From assembly GCA_030248215.1 (NCBI GenBank), contig JASANG010003830.1, positions 35,444 through 99,443 on the forward strand: a stretch of DNA of 64,000 bases, written 5' to 3'. Within the stretch, counting starts at the first letter, position 1. The number at the start of each line of letters is the position of its first letter. This stretch comes from Enoplolaimus lenunculus (taxonomy: Eukaryota; Nematoda; Enoplea; Enoplida; Thoracostomopsidae). A program made the position numbers and the translations under genes. Under the pieces are notes generated by a model, which saw nothing but the letters and a program-made list of their open reading frames with translations, did no database searches and was not told the origin of the DNA. Shown in pieces: positions 1-40,559 of this stretch.

Positions 1-681
1 CGAGCGTGAGCTCGGACGAAAAACCTGAGGTCAAACACCAAGAAATTTTGGATCTACCTCTACGTTCTTAGCCTCCAGCATGAAGTTAGTGGAGAACCCG
101 GCGTTTTTGAGGTCATATAGACACTAAAGCGATTAAACCACATGCTGCAAATGAGCATTTACCCTGGTATCGTTGATGATTTGCCAGTGGATGACAAAGC
201 TTTCGCGATACTGTAGAGTTAAAGGGAATACCTCATTTTACTAGAACATCTTCTCTGTCACATTTTTTAGCAAAACAATGTGATTGTGGCAAAATAGCAC
301 TACCAGTCGACCATTTTAGGTACCATTGTGCCCTACAATATTCATTTGCTTGTGGCGCCGCTGGTTCTTCATAAGTAAATAACTGGAAGTCATGTACTGA
401 AGGGGGAAACGTAGTGGAGTCAAGACTTCATACTGTGCCTAGTGTTTTTGTGTCGTTCTTTGATGTGTAATTAACATGGGTCGTAAGACAAACCACACAG
501 GAAGTTTGTGGACGTGCATTTTATTGGCGCTCTTTCGTTAGCGATTTATAATTTAACAGGATTATAGCTGTATTTTATGCTTATATACCTTCCTATAAAT
601 TTAATTGCTGCTATTTATCTGTATTATGTAATGTGAAAAAGTCCGCGGACCGTTGTATTCAATGTAAATTAACCACTTGGT
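1..681. other. 5' flank of the SLK-like gene
   Basis: No coding region was recognised. It presumably holds the 5'UTR and promoter of the kinase gene; no clear TATA element or acceptor directly before the ATG at 682 could be defended. Confidence 0.5.
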
Positions 682-29232
<28,551 letters not shown>

Positions 29233-29572
29233 AGGGAAAAATAGTAAAGTTTTATTTAATTAACGTTTTGCGGCTGTTTACTTGTTTACGCTTTAACTTA
29301 AGAATCAGTCATTGTGCAAACAGCTATATTATGGCTAGAACGCTGTTAGAACATTGGATTTGTATCTTTAATCGATGTGAGATCATAGTTTAATGATTTT
29401 GTTTAAACCTTATTCTAGTTAGATGTGTAACATCAAGTTTCTGCTATCTCTGCTATCTGTTTACTACGCCGTGCTGTGACCTCGTATGATGGAATAGGTT
29501 TGTTAGGTACCACCTATTTTATGGTTTGGAAAAGTGACCAGTAGCCTATGGTATTTTGTTATTGAAATATAA

Positions 29573-30286
29573 AGCCCTATTCACACGTGCAAGTTTTTGC
29601 AGCAAAAACTTGCACGTGCCACTTGCATGGGCAAGTTTAGTCACAAAGCAGATTTGAAGTTCTTGCAGCTGCAAATTATTCATTAAAATTCATGATTGAA
29701 TTTAATTCGCACATGTGAACGCCGTCGCAAATCGCTCGAATTTATTGCACTTGCATTTTCATTGGCCAATCAGAAGACATGTTGCTGATTCAATAAGTCT
29801 GAATTAATTCAAATATCTAACTTGTTTGATATTTCGCAGCCGACGGCGAAAGTAATGGGACTAGTTTTAAATGTTTAACCATTAAATAAAGATTGCATCG
29901 TGATTAAAACTTTTTCAAGTCAAGAAATTTCGAGTATAACATTCTTTGCGCATGAATGTGTCTTACAACTGAAACTTGCAGCTGCAAGTTTTTTTGAAAA
30001 ATTCATTCGCACTTGCAGCTGCAAGTTATTCATGATTAATATATGCGAAGAATTAATTCGTAGGTATGAATAGTCCTGCAAGCCGAATTCATTTATCATC
30101 ATTGGCTACATTGATAGATTATAAGTTATGTTACATATTTCTTGCAGTGCTCTGCAAATTATTCACAAATTCATGTCAAGATTCAGAGTGAAAGTTATTC
30201 TTTACAAATACTTGCAGCTGCAAGTATTTCGTGCAAGTTGCAGCTGCAAGTTCTCGAAGCGAAAACTTGCACGTGTGAATTGGGCT
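29573..30286. mobile_element. Palindrome-rich MITE directly after the SLK stop
   Basis: The ends are AGCCCTATTCACACGTGCAA and the complement of AGCCCAATTCACACGTGCAA, an inverted repeat of about 28 bp that continues into AGTTTTTGC/AGTTTTCGC. Inside, the palindrome CTTGCAGCTGCAAG and fragments of it recur (near 29665, 29978, 30014, 30212 and 30237). Flanks GAAATATA and GAAGTGTA match at 6 of 8 positions. The element starts 340 bp after the stop, so it may lie in the 3'UTR. Confidence 0.8.
29885..29890 (+). terminator. Candidate poly(A) signal AATAAA for the SLK-like gene
   Basis: This canonical AATAAA, about 650 nt after the stop, lies inside the palindrome-rich MITE. Use of the site would place part of the element in the mRNA. 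Not otherwise supported. Confidence 0.3.
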
Positions 30287-31103
30287 GAAGTGTATAATTC
30301 TGTAATTATCTGTTTAGATTGTTGCGTTTTGTGAAAGATATCGTGGCTGTCAGTTTGAGGGATGTGGCAGTAGTATAAAAGAATATTCCAAAGTGCCGAC
30401 AGGGTAAACCAAAAAATAGTCCAAACTTTACTCTGTTGGCGTACCACGGGAAAACTTTAAAGCCTCGAAAGGTAGCAAGTACATATATTATAATGTTGCG
30501 TTTTTACAGAATAATGTAGATATAAAGCCACATATAGAAAGCATTGTTTGTTTCAAAAATAAACTTCTGTGTACTGCGTAGAAAGTGAGCATGACAGCAG
30601 ATCGCTAATTTAGTGTGGCAACAACCAGACTGCGCTGCACTCCTGGTCATAAGTTTTCCACCCTGGAAAAGTAGAAGCCCGTGTTCTATGCATGGGCCAT
30701 TTTAGGAAATAATGTGTTGTTAAATCGTTTGGTTCCGAAGCTTATTTTTTGCGAAATCTCTGCACTTAAATTCTGCCAAAAATGCTGTTTGGTTTTATCG
30801 CTAATTTTCTGTGAAATTTCCGAAATTCTTTCCTGAAAATTGTAACAAAAATAGAACGAAACGCGCTAAAAAGATAAATTTTGCAAAATTAGTCAAATTT
30901 TTACTACCGAAATTGTCGGAACCTCCGGCAAAAATTATACCGAAGCCGGAGGCCGTGATTTAAAAATTTGAGTACTTAATACATGCCAAAATTAAAAAAC
31001 TTCAGTTTAGCTTGATATTTTTCGGAAAAATGACTTCGTATTTTTAAATTATCTCAAAATTAGCCAGTGAAATTTTGCATTGAATACGCACCATCAAGTA
31101 CTG
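30287..31103. other. Intergenic sequence between SLK-like gene and repeat E1
   Basis: AT-rich with runs of short TTTTGCGAAAT-like and AAATTTTGC motifs around 30750-30900. No gene or defined element was recognised. Confidence 0.45.
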
Positions 31104-31875
31104 CAGTGACCGGAATAAGAGGAAGGGGGACTGATATTTATTTGGCCTCTCCAGAGGGTATCCCCCTTGTTATTCGGTTACGGACTGTTGTTTATTTTTA
31201 ACCCACGCTCCGCCGCCATTTGTTACTGATATATATCCGGTACTGTAATTATCCGCTGAATTAAACGTTTATTTCTCTTGTGTCAATAGATTGAGCGATA
31301 ATACAAGGTTATATAGGAATGTACTTTCAAAATTTAAGTACGCTTTAAAGTTTCAAACTCAATTATTTGGTCCTGGAGTCATTTATGCGCTAAAATTAGG
31401 GTTAATTGACATTTATGGACTCTGATTAGGGTTTAGGGACTCTATCCGCTTATGCGTAGTTCACGTTACCAATTGTGCGCTTGGTACCTGTTTTTCACTT
31501 ACCCATAGCAGGAGATAGAAACAATTTATATGAATAGGTTGTTAGCTAGCTACTACCCATATGGGTAGCATACGTTTATAGCTATGGGTAGCTAGTCTTC
31601 GGTTTGTTACTCATATGGGTACCTTGCGACTGTTTTAATAATATTTATAGCTAGTGTCATTTTTACAATTTTTCAAAAGATAAATGGTAAAAACAGACTA
31701 AACCGAACTTGTAAAATAAAAGTCGCTGTATTGAAGCGTCTTGAAGGTTTATTAAGTTGGCATGTATATGGGCTACGAGCAGACATCTTGACTAACGTGA
31801 ACCACGCATTACGGACTCTTATTAGGGATACGGACTACAATTGATTCGGACTCAAAATGGGGACCCCCTAAGCAA
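31104..31875. repeat. Repeat E, copy 1, carrying a nested MITE
   Basis: The start CAGTGACCGGAATAAGAGG and the internal blocks CATTTATGGACTCT, AGGGACTCTATCCGCTTA and AAAATGGGGACCCCCT occur in the same order in copy 2 (53614-54046). Copy 1 is interrupted at 31453-31808 by another element; its right terminus is missing. Confidence 0.75.
31453..31808. mobile_element. Nested MITE with TTA target duplication (356 bp)
   Basis: Termini TGCGTAGTTCACGTTA and TAACGTGAACCACGCA are inverted repeats with one mismatch. TTA flanks both sides (31450-31452, 31809-31811), and the related repeat E copy 2 reads CCGCTTACGG across the same point, showing the empty site. A 3-bp TTA duplication suits PIF/Harbinger-type MITEs. 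The interior has repeated ACCCATATGGGTA and GCTATGGGTAGCTAG palindromes. Confidence 0.85.
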
Positions 31876-33294
31876 ATTTCCGCACCAAATGCGCAACCCC
31901 AAAAATACAACCACAATGTTGATCTCCGTCACATTTAGGCCACCGTGGTTCTGTTAAGTTCCAATTAATACGTACGTATATCCGAATCTAAATCCCATGA
32001 AATTCCGTAAACTCCGTGAATTTGTACGCAACAAAGCAAAACTAACATTAAAATTAAAACTGCAAACTCTAACTTGTTCCCCAAAATTGTGTGAAATCTT
32101 CAGGATCCGCTCGTCTTAATATAATTGGACCAAATCTTCAGGATCCGCTCTAGTCTCAATATAATTCGGAACATAATGGCGAACGAAAAATGTATTTTAA
32201 CAGTTATGAAATCTATAATTTTTTCATGTATACGACTGTGTAATTATGTAGAGTACATTTGGTTACACAACGTCCACCGCAGGGCCCAGTTTATGACAGT
32301 ATCCAACAAAAAGTAAAAAAGAAATGTTTTCAATATTCTGAATGACAAAAGCTTTTCTGGCAGTAACTATGATTGGGGAAAAGACCAAAATCAAACAGCT
32401 GTAAATTTTAGAAACAACATACACCGAACAAACTAAATCTACACACAAAAATCGTGAAGAATTTAACGAGGCTGCTTAAAACGATTATCTTTCCGTTGCT
32501 ACATACGTTTATTTTCCCAATGTATCGGTGAAATCATAGCATGTTTCTAAACGTCAGCGAAAGAATAAGCTTACAATACCCTGCATAGTCCTAAGGAAGA
32601 AATAAACATACTCAATTGCAGTCCCACCTAAAAACGGACCGTATATCAGCTATATTTCAGTGTTCCAACACGTACTAAGTTCTGCGAATTTTCAGCGATG
32701 TCATGTTTTGTGAAAACGCATTGTAAAATCATAACCACAGTATATTTGTAATATTAGTTTGATAACTTGAATAGCGACTGTTCATAACTTGCATTTGCCG
32801 CATTTATCAGCAAATAACGCACTGAAAAAATGCTTAGTTTAAAGATATCTATTACAAGCAATCCCTGCAAAAAGCACATTTCGGCTACAACTTTTATTTG
32901 TCAGAGATGGAGATAAGGGAAACTTTCAGAAACTCATACTTTCATGAAATTGTTCCTATACCCAATTCATGCTCAACTTTTGCTAAGACCCCAAAGCAAA
33001 TCAATAGTACCAAAATTATATAAATGATTCACGAAAACATGCACTCCTGGTATTGTGTAAAGATATCATCCTCGTTATAACACACACAAAAGCGATAAAT
33101 TACACGTAGCAGTTCTCTGCATCCTATATTATATTGCATATTAAATTCTATATAACTGTTGATATTGATATAATATTTCATTTATAGAACAAATTCTGAA
33201 CAATGTTATTAGGTCTTTGCCTAGGATTAGATTCAGGCTTAAGCTTAGGATCCAGTTAGTGTTCGGAACCTGCACTGTAAATGGACCTGACCGG
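31876..33294. other. Intergenic sequence 3' of HEXIM
   Basis: It contains a two-copy short repeat (CTTCAGGATCCGCTC near 32099 and 32138). No gene was recognised. Confidence 0.45.
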
Positions 33295-33365
33295 CAGGGT
33301 GCAACCGCAACTGCAGTTCCGGTACGGAATTTTAAAGCTGGTATTTTTCACTATCCGGTTCCTGT
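33295..33365. mobile_element. Family A MITE terminus remnant
   Basis: CAGGGTGCAACCGCAACTGC followed by GTTCCGGTACGG and CTATCCGGTTCC. No right end could be identified. Confidence 0.5.
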
Positions 33366-33972
33366 GTTTCCAGTTTTGATAATTTTGAGCATCAAAAGTT
33401 AAAATGTGCGAGTTAATTTATTAGCAAAAGCATGATGATAGCGAAATTTTAAAATATTTCAGAATTTCTTTAAATTAGTGGTTTAGCTCTCCAATTTAGG
33501 CATTTGAGCGTTGCATAGATCCTGTTGCACACTGCTGATCACTCATTGCTCAATTAACCGCACACACCTCGGTTGTGAAAGCGGAAAGCCTGACATCAGT
33601 TTTATGCAACCAAACCGGTTCTGATACCTTACAGTATCAACTATAACACCTCTAGATCGCCTAAAATAAAACATCATACAGCTGATTCTTCTGTAAAACG
33701 GCATTGAGAAAATGTCACGTTAACATCGTTGACACCCAACCGCGGTGCTCAAAGGCGTCTCACTTCTCAATAGTATTTCACATATGCTATAAAGCTGTTA
33801 ATCTGCACAATTCTATTACATTCCACCCTCTCTTTTGAATATGCACTTGAGCTATTTTCATTACTTAGTTGTTTTCCGGCCTGGCGATTGCTTAGGCATT
33901 ATGGATTTTTCTTACGTGTTAGAGTCACGGATCCAAAAATTTCTACTCTGACTTTGCGATGAGTAGAGAGTA

Positions 33973-36900
33973 TTATTGTAGCACCAACATTTCTTCCGAC
34001 TTCGCCCTTCGCGGTGTACTAGCTGGTCCGAACGCATCCGAATTACAACGTCGCCGCAACGACGGCAACAACCGACAATTGCCACCTGATATCTCTTCCA
34101 GAGTCAACAGTTTCGCTTCTAGCGTTCGCGAGTTAGCCTCCGCTCGGGCAAGACACCCTCGCACCTGCGACAGCTCTGTCTCGGTGTCTTCAAGCCGCCG
34201 TTGAAGTAGCAGGTTTTCGCGAACGAGTTCATCTTTCGACATCGATTCTACGCGTTCGGCGTGATACGAGTAAAAATCATTATCGAATTCACGTTGCAAA
34301 TAATCGTCCGATGTTTCTGTTAGCGAGTCATCAAGTAACTGAAGGCTTGTGGGAGACCCAGCGGCTTCCGTCGTCGTGAGATCATTACCAATCTCGGCTG
34401 TATTGGGTACAAAGCTTGACCTTGAGTTCATATCACTAACCTGGTCATTTAAATTATCTGATGCAACATCGCTTCTTGCACCTGGACCAGATATGAAAGC
34501 TTCGAGTATGTTATCATTACCACTAGCGGCATCATTTATAGCCATGCCGTTTAGCTTACCGGTCCCAATTGCCCCGTCAACTGGCTGGGTACAGGTATTT
34601 GTGCGCTTGGCATCTGTAGATACTGTTAGGCCAAGGCATAACGCCGGCTGATTAGTTTGTGCTGTAGTTGCGATATGGCTATTGTTGTGTCGTGACGGCG
34701 CATGATGATTGATTAAAAAATCGATATCTTCGTGTTTGTGTTCAGTGCGTGCTTGTCGATCCTAAGACAAACTTTAATATTAATAAAGTTTTCAAAAATG
34801 CAATTGTATACCCATTCACGGTCAAAAATAAAATAAGTAACTATATACCAGGGTTCAACCGGAATTCCTCTTCCGGCTGGAATTCCTGCAAAAATTCAAT
34901 TTCTGTTCCTGTTCCTACATTTAAAGATGAAGGAACCGTAATTTTTATGGTTTTGCGGCAAATTATTTATATAACTATTTAAATACTGGAAACTTTGTCT
35001 TTGAAAAATGGTTATTTTTAAATGAGCGCTTTGTTAATATATTTTTTGGGATGTGTTTACGCAACGTTTGATGATGAAATAGCTGAAAATTCACTTAAGC
35101 CATTTTTGGCAAGTTTCCTAGAAAGTCCAACAGTAATTTGGGGATGAAAACTACTTTAAATTCCGGTTCCTGTTCCGGTTCTTGCAAAGAAATTCAATTC
35201 ATGTTCCTGTTCCGCTAAAATCTAGTTCCTGTTGGACGAACCAGGATTCCAAAAAGAGGAACTAAATTTTCCCGTTTGCGGGAACAGGGATTGAAACTCA
35301 AAATAATTACCAACACTGAAGTGCAATTCCGGTATAACATTGATATCAACTGGCCAAATAATTGTACAAAAGATACTCGGTTGGCTAGCAGTATTCAACC
35401 GGATACCAAAAAAGCCAAAGCCGGAGCTGGATATTTAGTGTATGCATGGATTTGTTTAATGTCATATACGTACAGGGATAAGTGGACTCGGTTAAAAACC
35501 AAGACCGGGACTGAGGTCGAGACCTTGCAACCGAGACCGGCCAAGAAAAGTTTCTGTCAAAATTTTGGCCATCACCTGAAAAATTAAAATTTCAAAATAA
35601 ATTATCCTTAATGCTTTTTTCGTAGTCTTTTCTGTTCTTCAGTTTTTGTGTTTTTTAAGAATATCTGCTCATAATTATTGCTTAACTATGAAATTCGAAT
35701 ATTCGCCGCGAAATTTTATTTACGTATGTACTTCAACAATACAGCCATACATTTGCTGAATCATCGGCCTTATGTCTCTGTTCCAAACCATCGAGACTAC
35801 AAAACCGAGTCCCTAACTTGCCATATATGGAGACTAGCCTAGACTGAGACCGAGTTCGAAACCAAGACTTCCATCGCTGATCATATAGGTTTTATACTTT
35901 CCATTTCAATTAAGTAAACAATCATAATATTTGCGTCGTGATTTGAGTGGAGTGAATTTCAGGAAACATGCTAAGAAAACAAAACGTTTCTCGCCTTTCT
36001 AAAATGAGTTTATGTCACTGTTAAAATAGCGTCCTGACGCAAACATTTACAAAACAGTAATGACTGAACAAAGATACAAAAGCACACGAATGAGTAGCAC
36101 GACACGATGATCAGTGAACACAAGCTATGATTCAATTTATGAAAATTTTGAGAATAAATATCCGGCAGGTTATAATACCGGAGTCTGAGTCGAATGTTGA
36201 TCTTTTACCCGTGCTGGATGTCCGGTTGAACGCTGCCGGTTAGATAACCTTATCGCAAACGGCTTTTGACAAAACTACGTAATAAAATTAATAAATGTCC
36301 AGCAATAATTTATCAACAAAATGTTAAAATACGTAGTATATATAACTGCTTAACATCAAAACTTACCTGCAACAAGAACTGAGTTGTATTATACGGCGCA
36401 ACAGGAAGTCCAGCTTTGAACCGCTGTTTTCTGGTTTCTTCAGCTCTGCGTTCTTCTTTGGCTTCCAACGCTCGTCGTTCATCCCATGTCAGCTTGTTAT
36501 ATGGCTTGTATCGTTTTCGTTGACCCCCACGGCCTTTACGCCGCGTTTTCTTCCATTTTCGCTGCGTTTGTTGTTGCGGCTCGTGCAGCTGTTGTTGTTG
36601 TTGTTGCTGATTCATTTCTTTCGCTGCAATAATCCCGTTTCTGGTTGTTTCTGTTATCCTGCGCTTACTGCCCCGGTTTCCAAATTCAACCGTTTTTGCT
36701 GTTCTATCTGGTACACTACTTTGCCGACTTATCACTGAAGACTGGCCATTATTAGTTGATGGCAGCTGCATTGCTTTGTGCAGTTTGTGTCTGCGATTGC
36801 GGCCACCACGTGTTCGACGTCCGCCACCCGACGATGACTGCTCGCTTATATTGCTTGTATCGCTCACTGACGCAATATTACTAGAGTCATCGTTACCGTG

Positions 36901-37863
36901 TTTAGTCTGAAAACAAATTTATTGAATAATGTAATAAATTGGTTGCAAACAATTTTATGATCTTTGATCATTGTTGGCTGCGCCGATAAAAGCACATCTC
37001 AGATGATTCGACAATATTTCCCTTGTAATTATATACAAGGTCGACCAAGGCTCTTGTAAAAACAATATTGAACAACGCTAATTTTATGAGTGCTGGATAG
37101 AAATTTTGCCTAAATAATGTGATTTTGCATAAGTCTTAGACGCCTGAAAATTAAAAATCCAGCAAAAACGTGGACTTTTTACGTCAAGATTTTTTGGATT
37201 TGAAGTTTTTCCCACCTAAACTTTTCGCAATTTCTCAATCGAACTGAAGTAAATTTATCGTATAGGTGATCCAGAATAGTGCTAATCAGGGAGCAACCGG
37301 AATTACAATTTACCGGAACCGGAATTTGACAAAATTACCGAAAACCAAACCGAAATAATGAAAAATACATGCCACCGAAAAATTCATTCTCATTTTCTTT
37401 TTTGCAATATTATTGGTGAAATAACCCTAAGTTGGAGATAGGTATTCAGTTTGTCTGCTGTATTGTACAGTTTCATAATCCACGGAAGCGTAATCTGTCG
37501 ATGGTTTATTTTCGGCGATTGTCAATGTCAAGATTTATATACTATACGAATGGTAAAATATCTTTTTACCGACCAAAGATTAACGCCGGAATTTTTAACT
37601 CCGGTAAAAATTTACCCGAACCGGAAGGTCAATAAAATGACCTAACGACTTGCAATTGTGTTCACACGTGTGAATTAAGTTTAAAAGCATTAATTCCAGA
37701 AAACTTCAAAGCTACGTAGCGATCGAGCTTGTCCACGCAAGCTGCATGTGCAAATTTCCGCTGCAAACACAAACATACCTCACTAACATCTCCAGGGGCA
37801 GATTCCATTAAATCAAGTTGTTCTTGGTTAGAAAAAGTATTGAACTTGTTTAACATATATACT
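33973..37863 (-). CDS. HEXIM1: HEXIM homologue, 7SK RNA-dependent P-TEFb inhibitor (3 exons, 468 aa)
   Basis: Minus-strand exons 37863-37779 (ATG at 37856-37854), 36906-36367 and 34761-33973 (TAA at the end), all joined in phase 0. HEXIM proteins bind 7SK snRNA through an arginine-rich motif and inhibit CDK9/cyclin T in the nucleus. Seen here: a basic block RKWKKTRRKGRGGQRKR (about residues 141-157), then YKPYNKLTWDERR, similar to the human WKPYFELSWEEKK; the signature PYNTTQFL at 197-204; and the C-terminal dimerisation and cyclin T-binding region YLQREFDNDFYSYHAERVESMSKDEL, which parallels human FLQRDFSETYERYHTESLQNMSKQEL. An extra RGG/Arg-rich block lies at about residues 53-67, with a glutamine run near 126-132. 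Human HEXIM1 has 359 aa; the extra length lies N-terminal and between PYNT and the coiled coil. Vertebrate HEXIM1 and 2 are intronless paralogues, so the symbol stands for the family. Confidence 0.93.
34849..35242. mobile_element. Degraded hAT-like element in HEXIM intron 2
   Basis: Left end CAGGGTTCAACCGGAATTCC; right end resembles the complement of CAGGGTTCCAACAGGAACTA with small changes. Arms contain repeated TTCCTGTTCC. No clear duplication. Confidence 0.55.
35473..35879. mobile_element. Degraded family B hAT-like MITE in HEXIM intron 2
   Basis: It starts CAGGGATAAGTGGACTCGGT with GACCGGGACTGAGGTCGAGACC arms broken into short blocks, and ends GAGACCGAGTTCGAAACC then ACTTCCATCGCTG, resembling the intact copy at 43737-44379. 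No clear duplication remains. Confidence 0.6.
37287..37636. mobile_element. hAT-type MITE, family A, short form, right end lost
   Basis: It starts CAGGGAGCAACCGGAATTAC and shares the interior of the 23045-23453 copy (TATTGGTGAAATAACCCTAAG, then CCGGTAAAAATTTACCCGAACC), but the right CACCCTG terminus is absent. It is in HEXIM intron 1. Confidence 0.75.
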
Positions 37864-37866
37864 CTG
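37854..37866 (-). promoter_or_regulatory. Splice acceptor 7 nt before the HEXIM start codon
   Basis: On the minus strand the sequence reads CTAATTTCAG, then seven bases, then the ATG of the HEXIM open frame. This looks like a 3' splice site immediately upstream of the start. Either a 5'UTR exon lies further upstream or the site accepts a trans-spliced leader. No leader or promoter could be identified. Confidence 0.55.
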
Positions 37867-39244
37867 AAATTAGAATAAAAACATGAAGCCATATTAAATT
37901 GAATATTGGAAACCAACAATCCTTTGCAACTTAGTAATAATTGTTTCTAAAATGAATACGAACATTGGAACGTTGCAGACTTTTTTGATGACAGTTATTT
38001 CGTCAATGCTGCCAATATGCTAGTGTAGCTACGCAGACATGGCCGTAGTAGTCGTTATATATAATCACATACATTTCCGAAATAAAGCGAATTACTTTTG
38101 TCGTGAGTTAAAGCCATACCTTACCAGCTGTGAGAAGGGCTCGAGTGCACTCCATCAGTCAGCCAACACAAGACAGTGTATCCGAAATTCTATACGGCCA
38201 ACGGAAACCAAAACATACTGTTGAAGTATTCACTTGTTTATAACAATATAATAATACTAGAAAATTCACACCAGCCACCTTGCTAAGCGGAGCCTGGCTT
38301 GACTACGTACACAGAAGGTGTTACTTTACCGGTCTAATTTCCACACCTGAATTTGCGTTGATCCTTATAACTGATATATACTTACGTATCATTTAGTTTA
38401 CTGGTAAAGATAAAGACGATTTCCCGATATGAATCAATAAATTTATTGTAAAGTCAGTACTCGTCACGCCAAACGGACTTCAATTTTTTAGTTTTAATTC
38501 GCAGCTCATTACGAGAAGCCCTCCAGCACTAAGTGCATCGGACACTTCACTCTAGCCGTTCGCCGACATATATCGCACCTTGCAGGATAGACGTACAAAT
38601 GAATTGCATTGAAGCTGACAGCAATGTCGTGCAGTAAAATACAAATATTTTATAACAAACACTATAACAAAAAAGGATGGCTTGAACAGATGCTGGCGAA
38701 GGTTGTTTAGGGGTAAGCGACCATGTTAAAACACCCTGCGTAACGTTACATAGATATACATAGCTAGGGTAAATATTGTGAGTGTGTGTGACAAACAATA
38801 GGTTTATTTTGGCGAAACAACGGCAATGAACTCCAAGTAGGTACCACTTGTGGAAATAGTTTTATTTGATTGCCCCTGGTAGCGTGATCGCCAAGTGCAA
38901 AGTAGTCGTTGAAATTTGTAAGGTCAGGACTGGTCAGAAACGAGAATTTTCGACTGATCCGAAGGCGGGTATGGTCTAGTTTCTGGTCGATCCTGGAACA
39001 GTTTTCACACAATTAAGGCTGGAACCGGAATTTTTAAGATGCAGTTTGCTTTTACATGCTATATACTATATGCGTCTTAAGAAACATGTCAGTGTTTTGT
39101 TTCTAACGTAATTAACACTGGTAGCGTTGGTTGTACAACTATCTGATAAATTCTTTAACCTTTATATTTTAGGTGCGATACAGTTACTATTCAGAATGTA
39201 GTCATGGAATGTTAAAATCATTAAGCTAGTTTTATTGCGCGTGT
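37867..39244. other. Intergenic sequence upstream of HEXIM
   Basis: It should contain the HEXIM promoter or 5'UTR exon and possibly the missing first OPA3 exon, but neither was recognised. Confidence 0.4.
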
Positions 39245-39370
39245 TATGTCCGGGTATTTTTGAATACTCGAACCGAGATCCGGAATAATTTGTTGTGAAA
39301 ACTTGGATTTGGACCCGGAATTCTTTGGTGAAAATACCCGAAATAACCGGAATACCCGGACCCGGATGCA
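39245..39370. repeat. CCCGG-rich MITE-like remnant
   Basis: GTCCGGGTATTTTTGAATAC on the left and AATACCCGGACCCGGATGC on the right are partly complementary. It resembles a third class of CCGG-armed element; no duplication was found. Confidence 0.5.
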
Positions 39371-40227
39371 ACTATACAAATTTCACATAAGAGACCGAAT
39401 CAAAAGCCCTGGCAAAGTCTAATTAAATGACATCTGTTCCGAATCCATTGTCTATTGAGCAAGATATATCGTTAAAAACCTCGGTACTGAGTACTCGTTT
39501 ACACGTAAAGTCATGTCGAGTGCTTGAAATTAGATTGTTTCTATTCATAAAATTGGTGATTAGGTGGCAAATTTTTTTCCATCGCCCTACAACAAATACT
39601 TGTAAAAGAGATAGGGTGGGAAATAGTTACATTTGTTATGGTTTCACGTCTGCTGTCAACCATATTCGTGGGACTCCACCAGATATGGAAGAACTATTAT
39701 TGCTGATTGTCGGATTTGTATGGATTTAACTGTGTATTTGTGTGTACGGAAATTGGGGCTATAATATGGGGAAAGCAGCACCAAGGAAATCCGAGAACCG
39801 TTGTGCTGCAAAAGGTACGGTCGCGATCTCCGGTAATGGTGGTATGTGTGTGCTCCCTTACTCGCTCGCAACAACGACACGGGGAGTAAATTTTATTTAC
39901 GCGCGACGGAACTTAGATAACTGTGTTGCCCAAAGGCTAATCTGCGCGCCGCGAAACGCACAGTACTTAATATCTAAGACGCAGCGCCTGCGCAAAATAC
40001 TAATCCACTAGCTTAAAGCCTGGATTGAGTTCTAAATTAAATCCAAAGGTGAGTTGTACTTACGTTCAACCAATTCCGTTGTCCGTGAAAGCAAAATGTA
40101 AGCTCATTATAATACCAACTAAATAATTCGCCAATCAATATTGCAAAACCAGTTTTAACACAATTCCAAAACACTTTCAAATTACCGACCGAATCTGGTA
40201 AACAAAATGTCAGAATGATTATAAATT

Positions 40228-40436
40228 GTTTTGGAGGCCAGGCTACCTCCGCCTAATTTGCATAAATTAGGCGCCGCGTAAATAAAATCGTCGCCTCCAA
40301 ACTGTTGTAATAAATACAACAGTAACAACAACATAATAAAATGCGTGGTGATGACTATTTCGTCATCACCACAATAAATACATAACAAAATAACAACATA
40401 GTACACGTGATGATGACTATTTCGTCATCACCACTA
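40228..40436. other. Cluster of four short perfect or near-perfect hairpins
   Basis: GCCTAATTT/AAATTAGGC (40251-40272) sits inside an outer TTTGGAGGC/GCCTCCAAA pair; CTGTTGTA/TACAACAG is at 40302-40322; GTGGTGATGAC/GTCATCACCAC with a six-base loop is at 40345-40372; and nearly the same hairpin recurs at 40407-40434. Spacers are AT-rich with ACAACA runs. No coding frame was recognised. Confidence 0.75.
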
Positions 40437-40559
40437 GCTAAGTCATTCAAAACACAATAATAAAAATTAAAATCGAAATTATTATTTCAGGGCCAGACAC
40501 GCTTAGGTGGGTCCCAGGGGCGGTATTTAGCACAGCTAGGGGAGATTAGTGTGGCGCAG

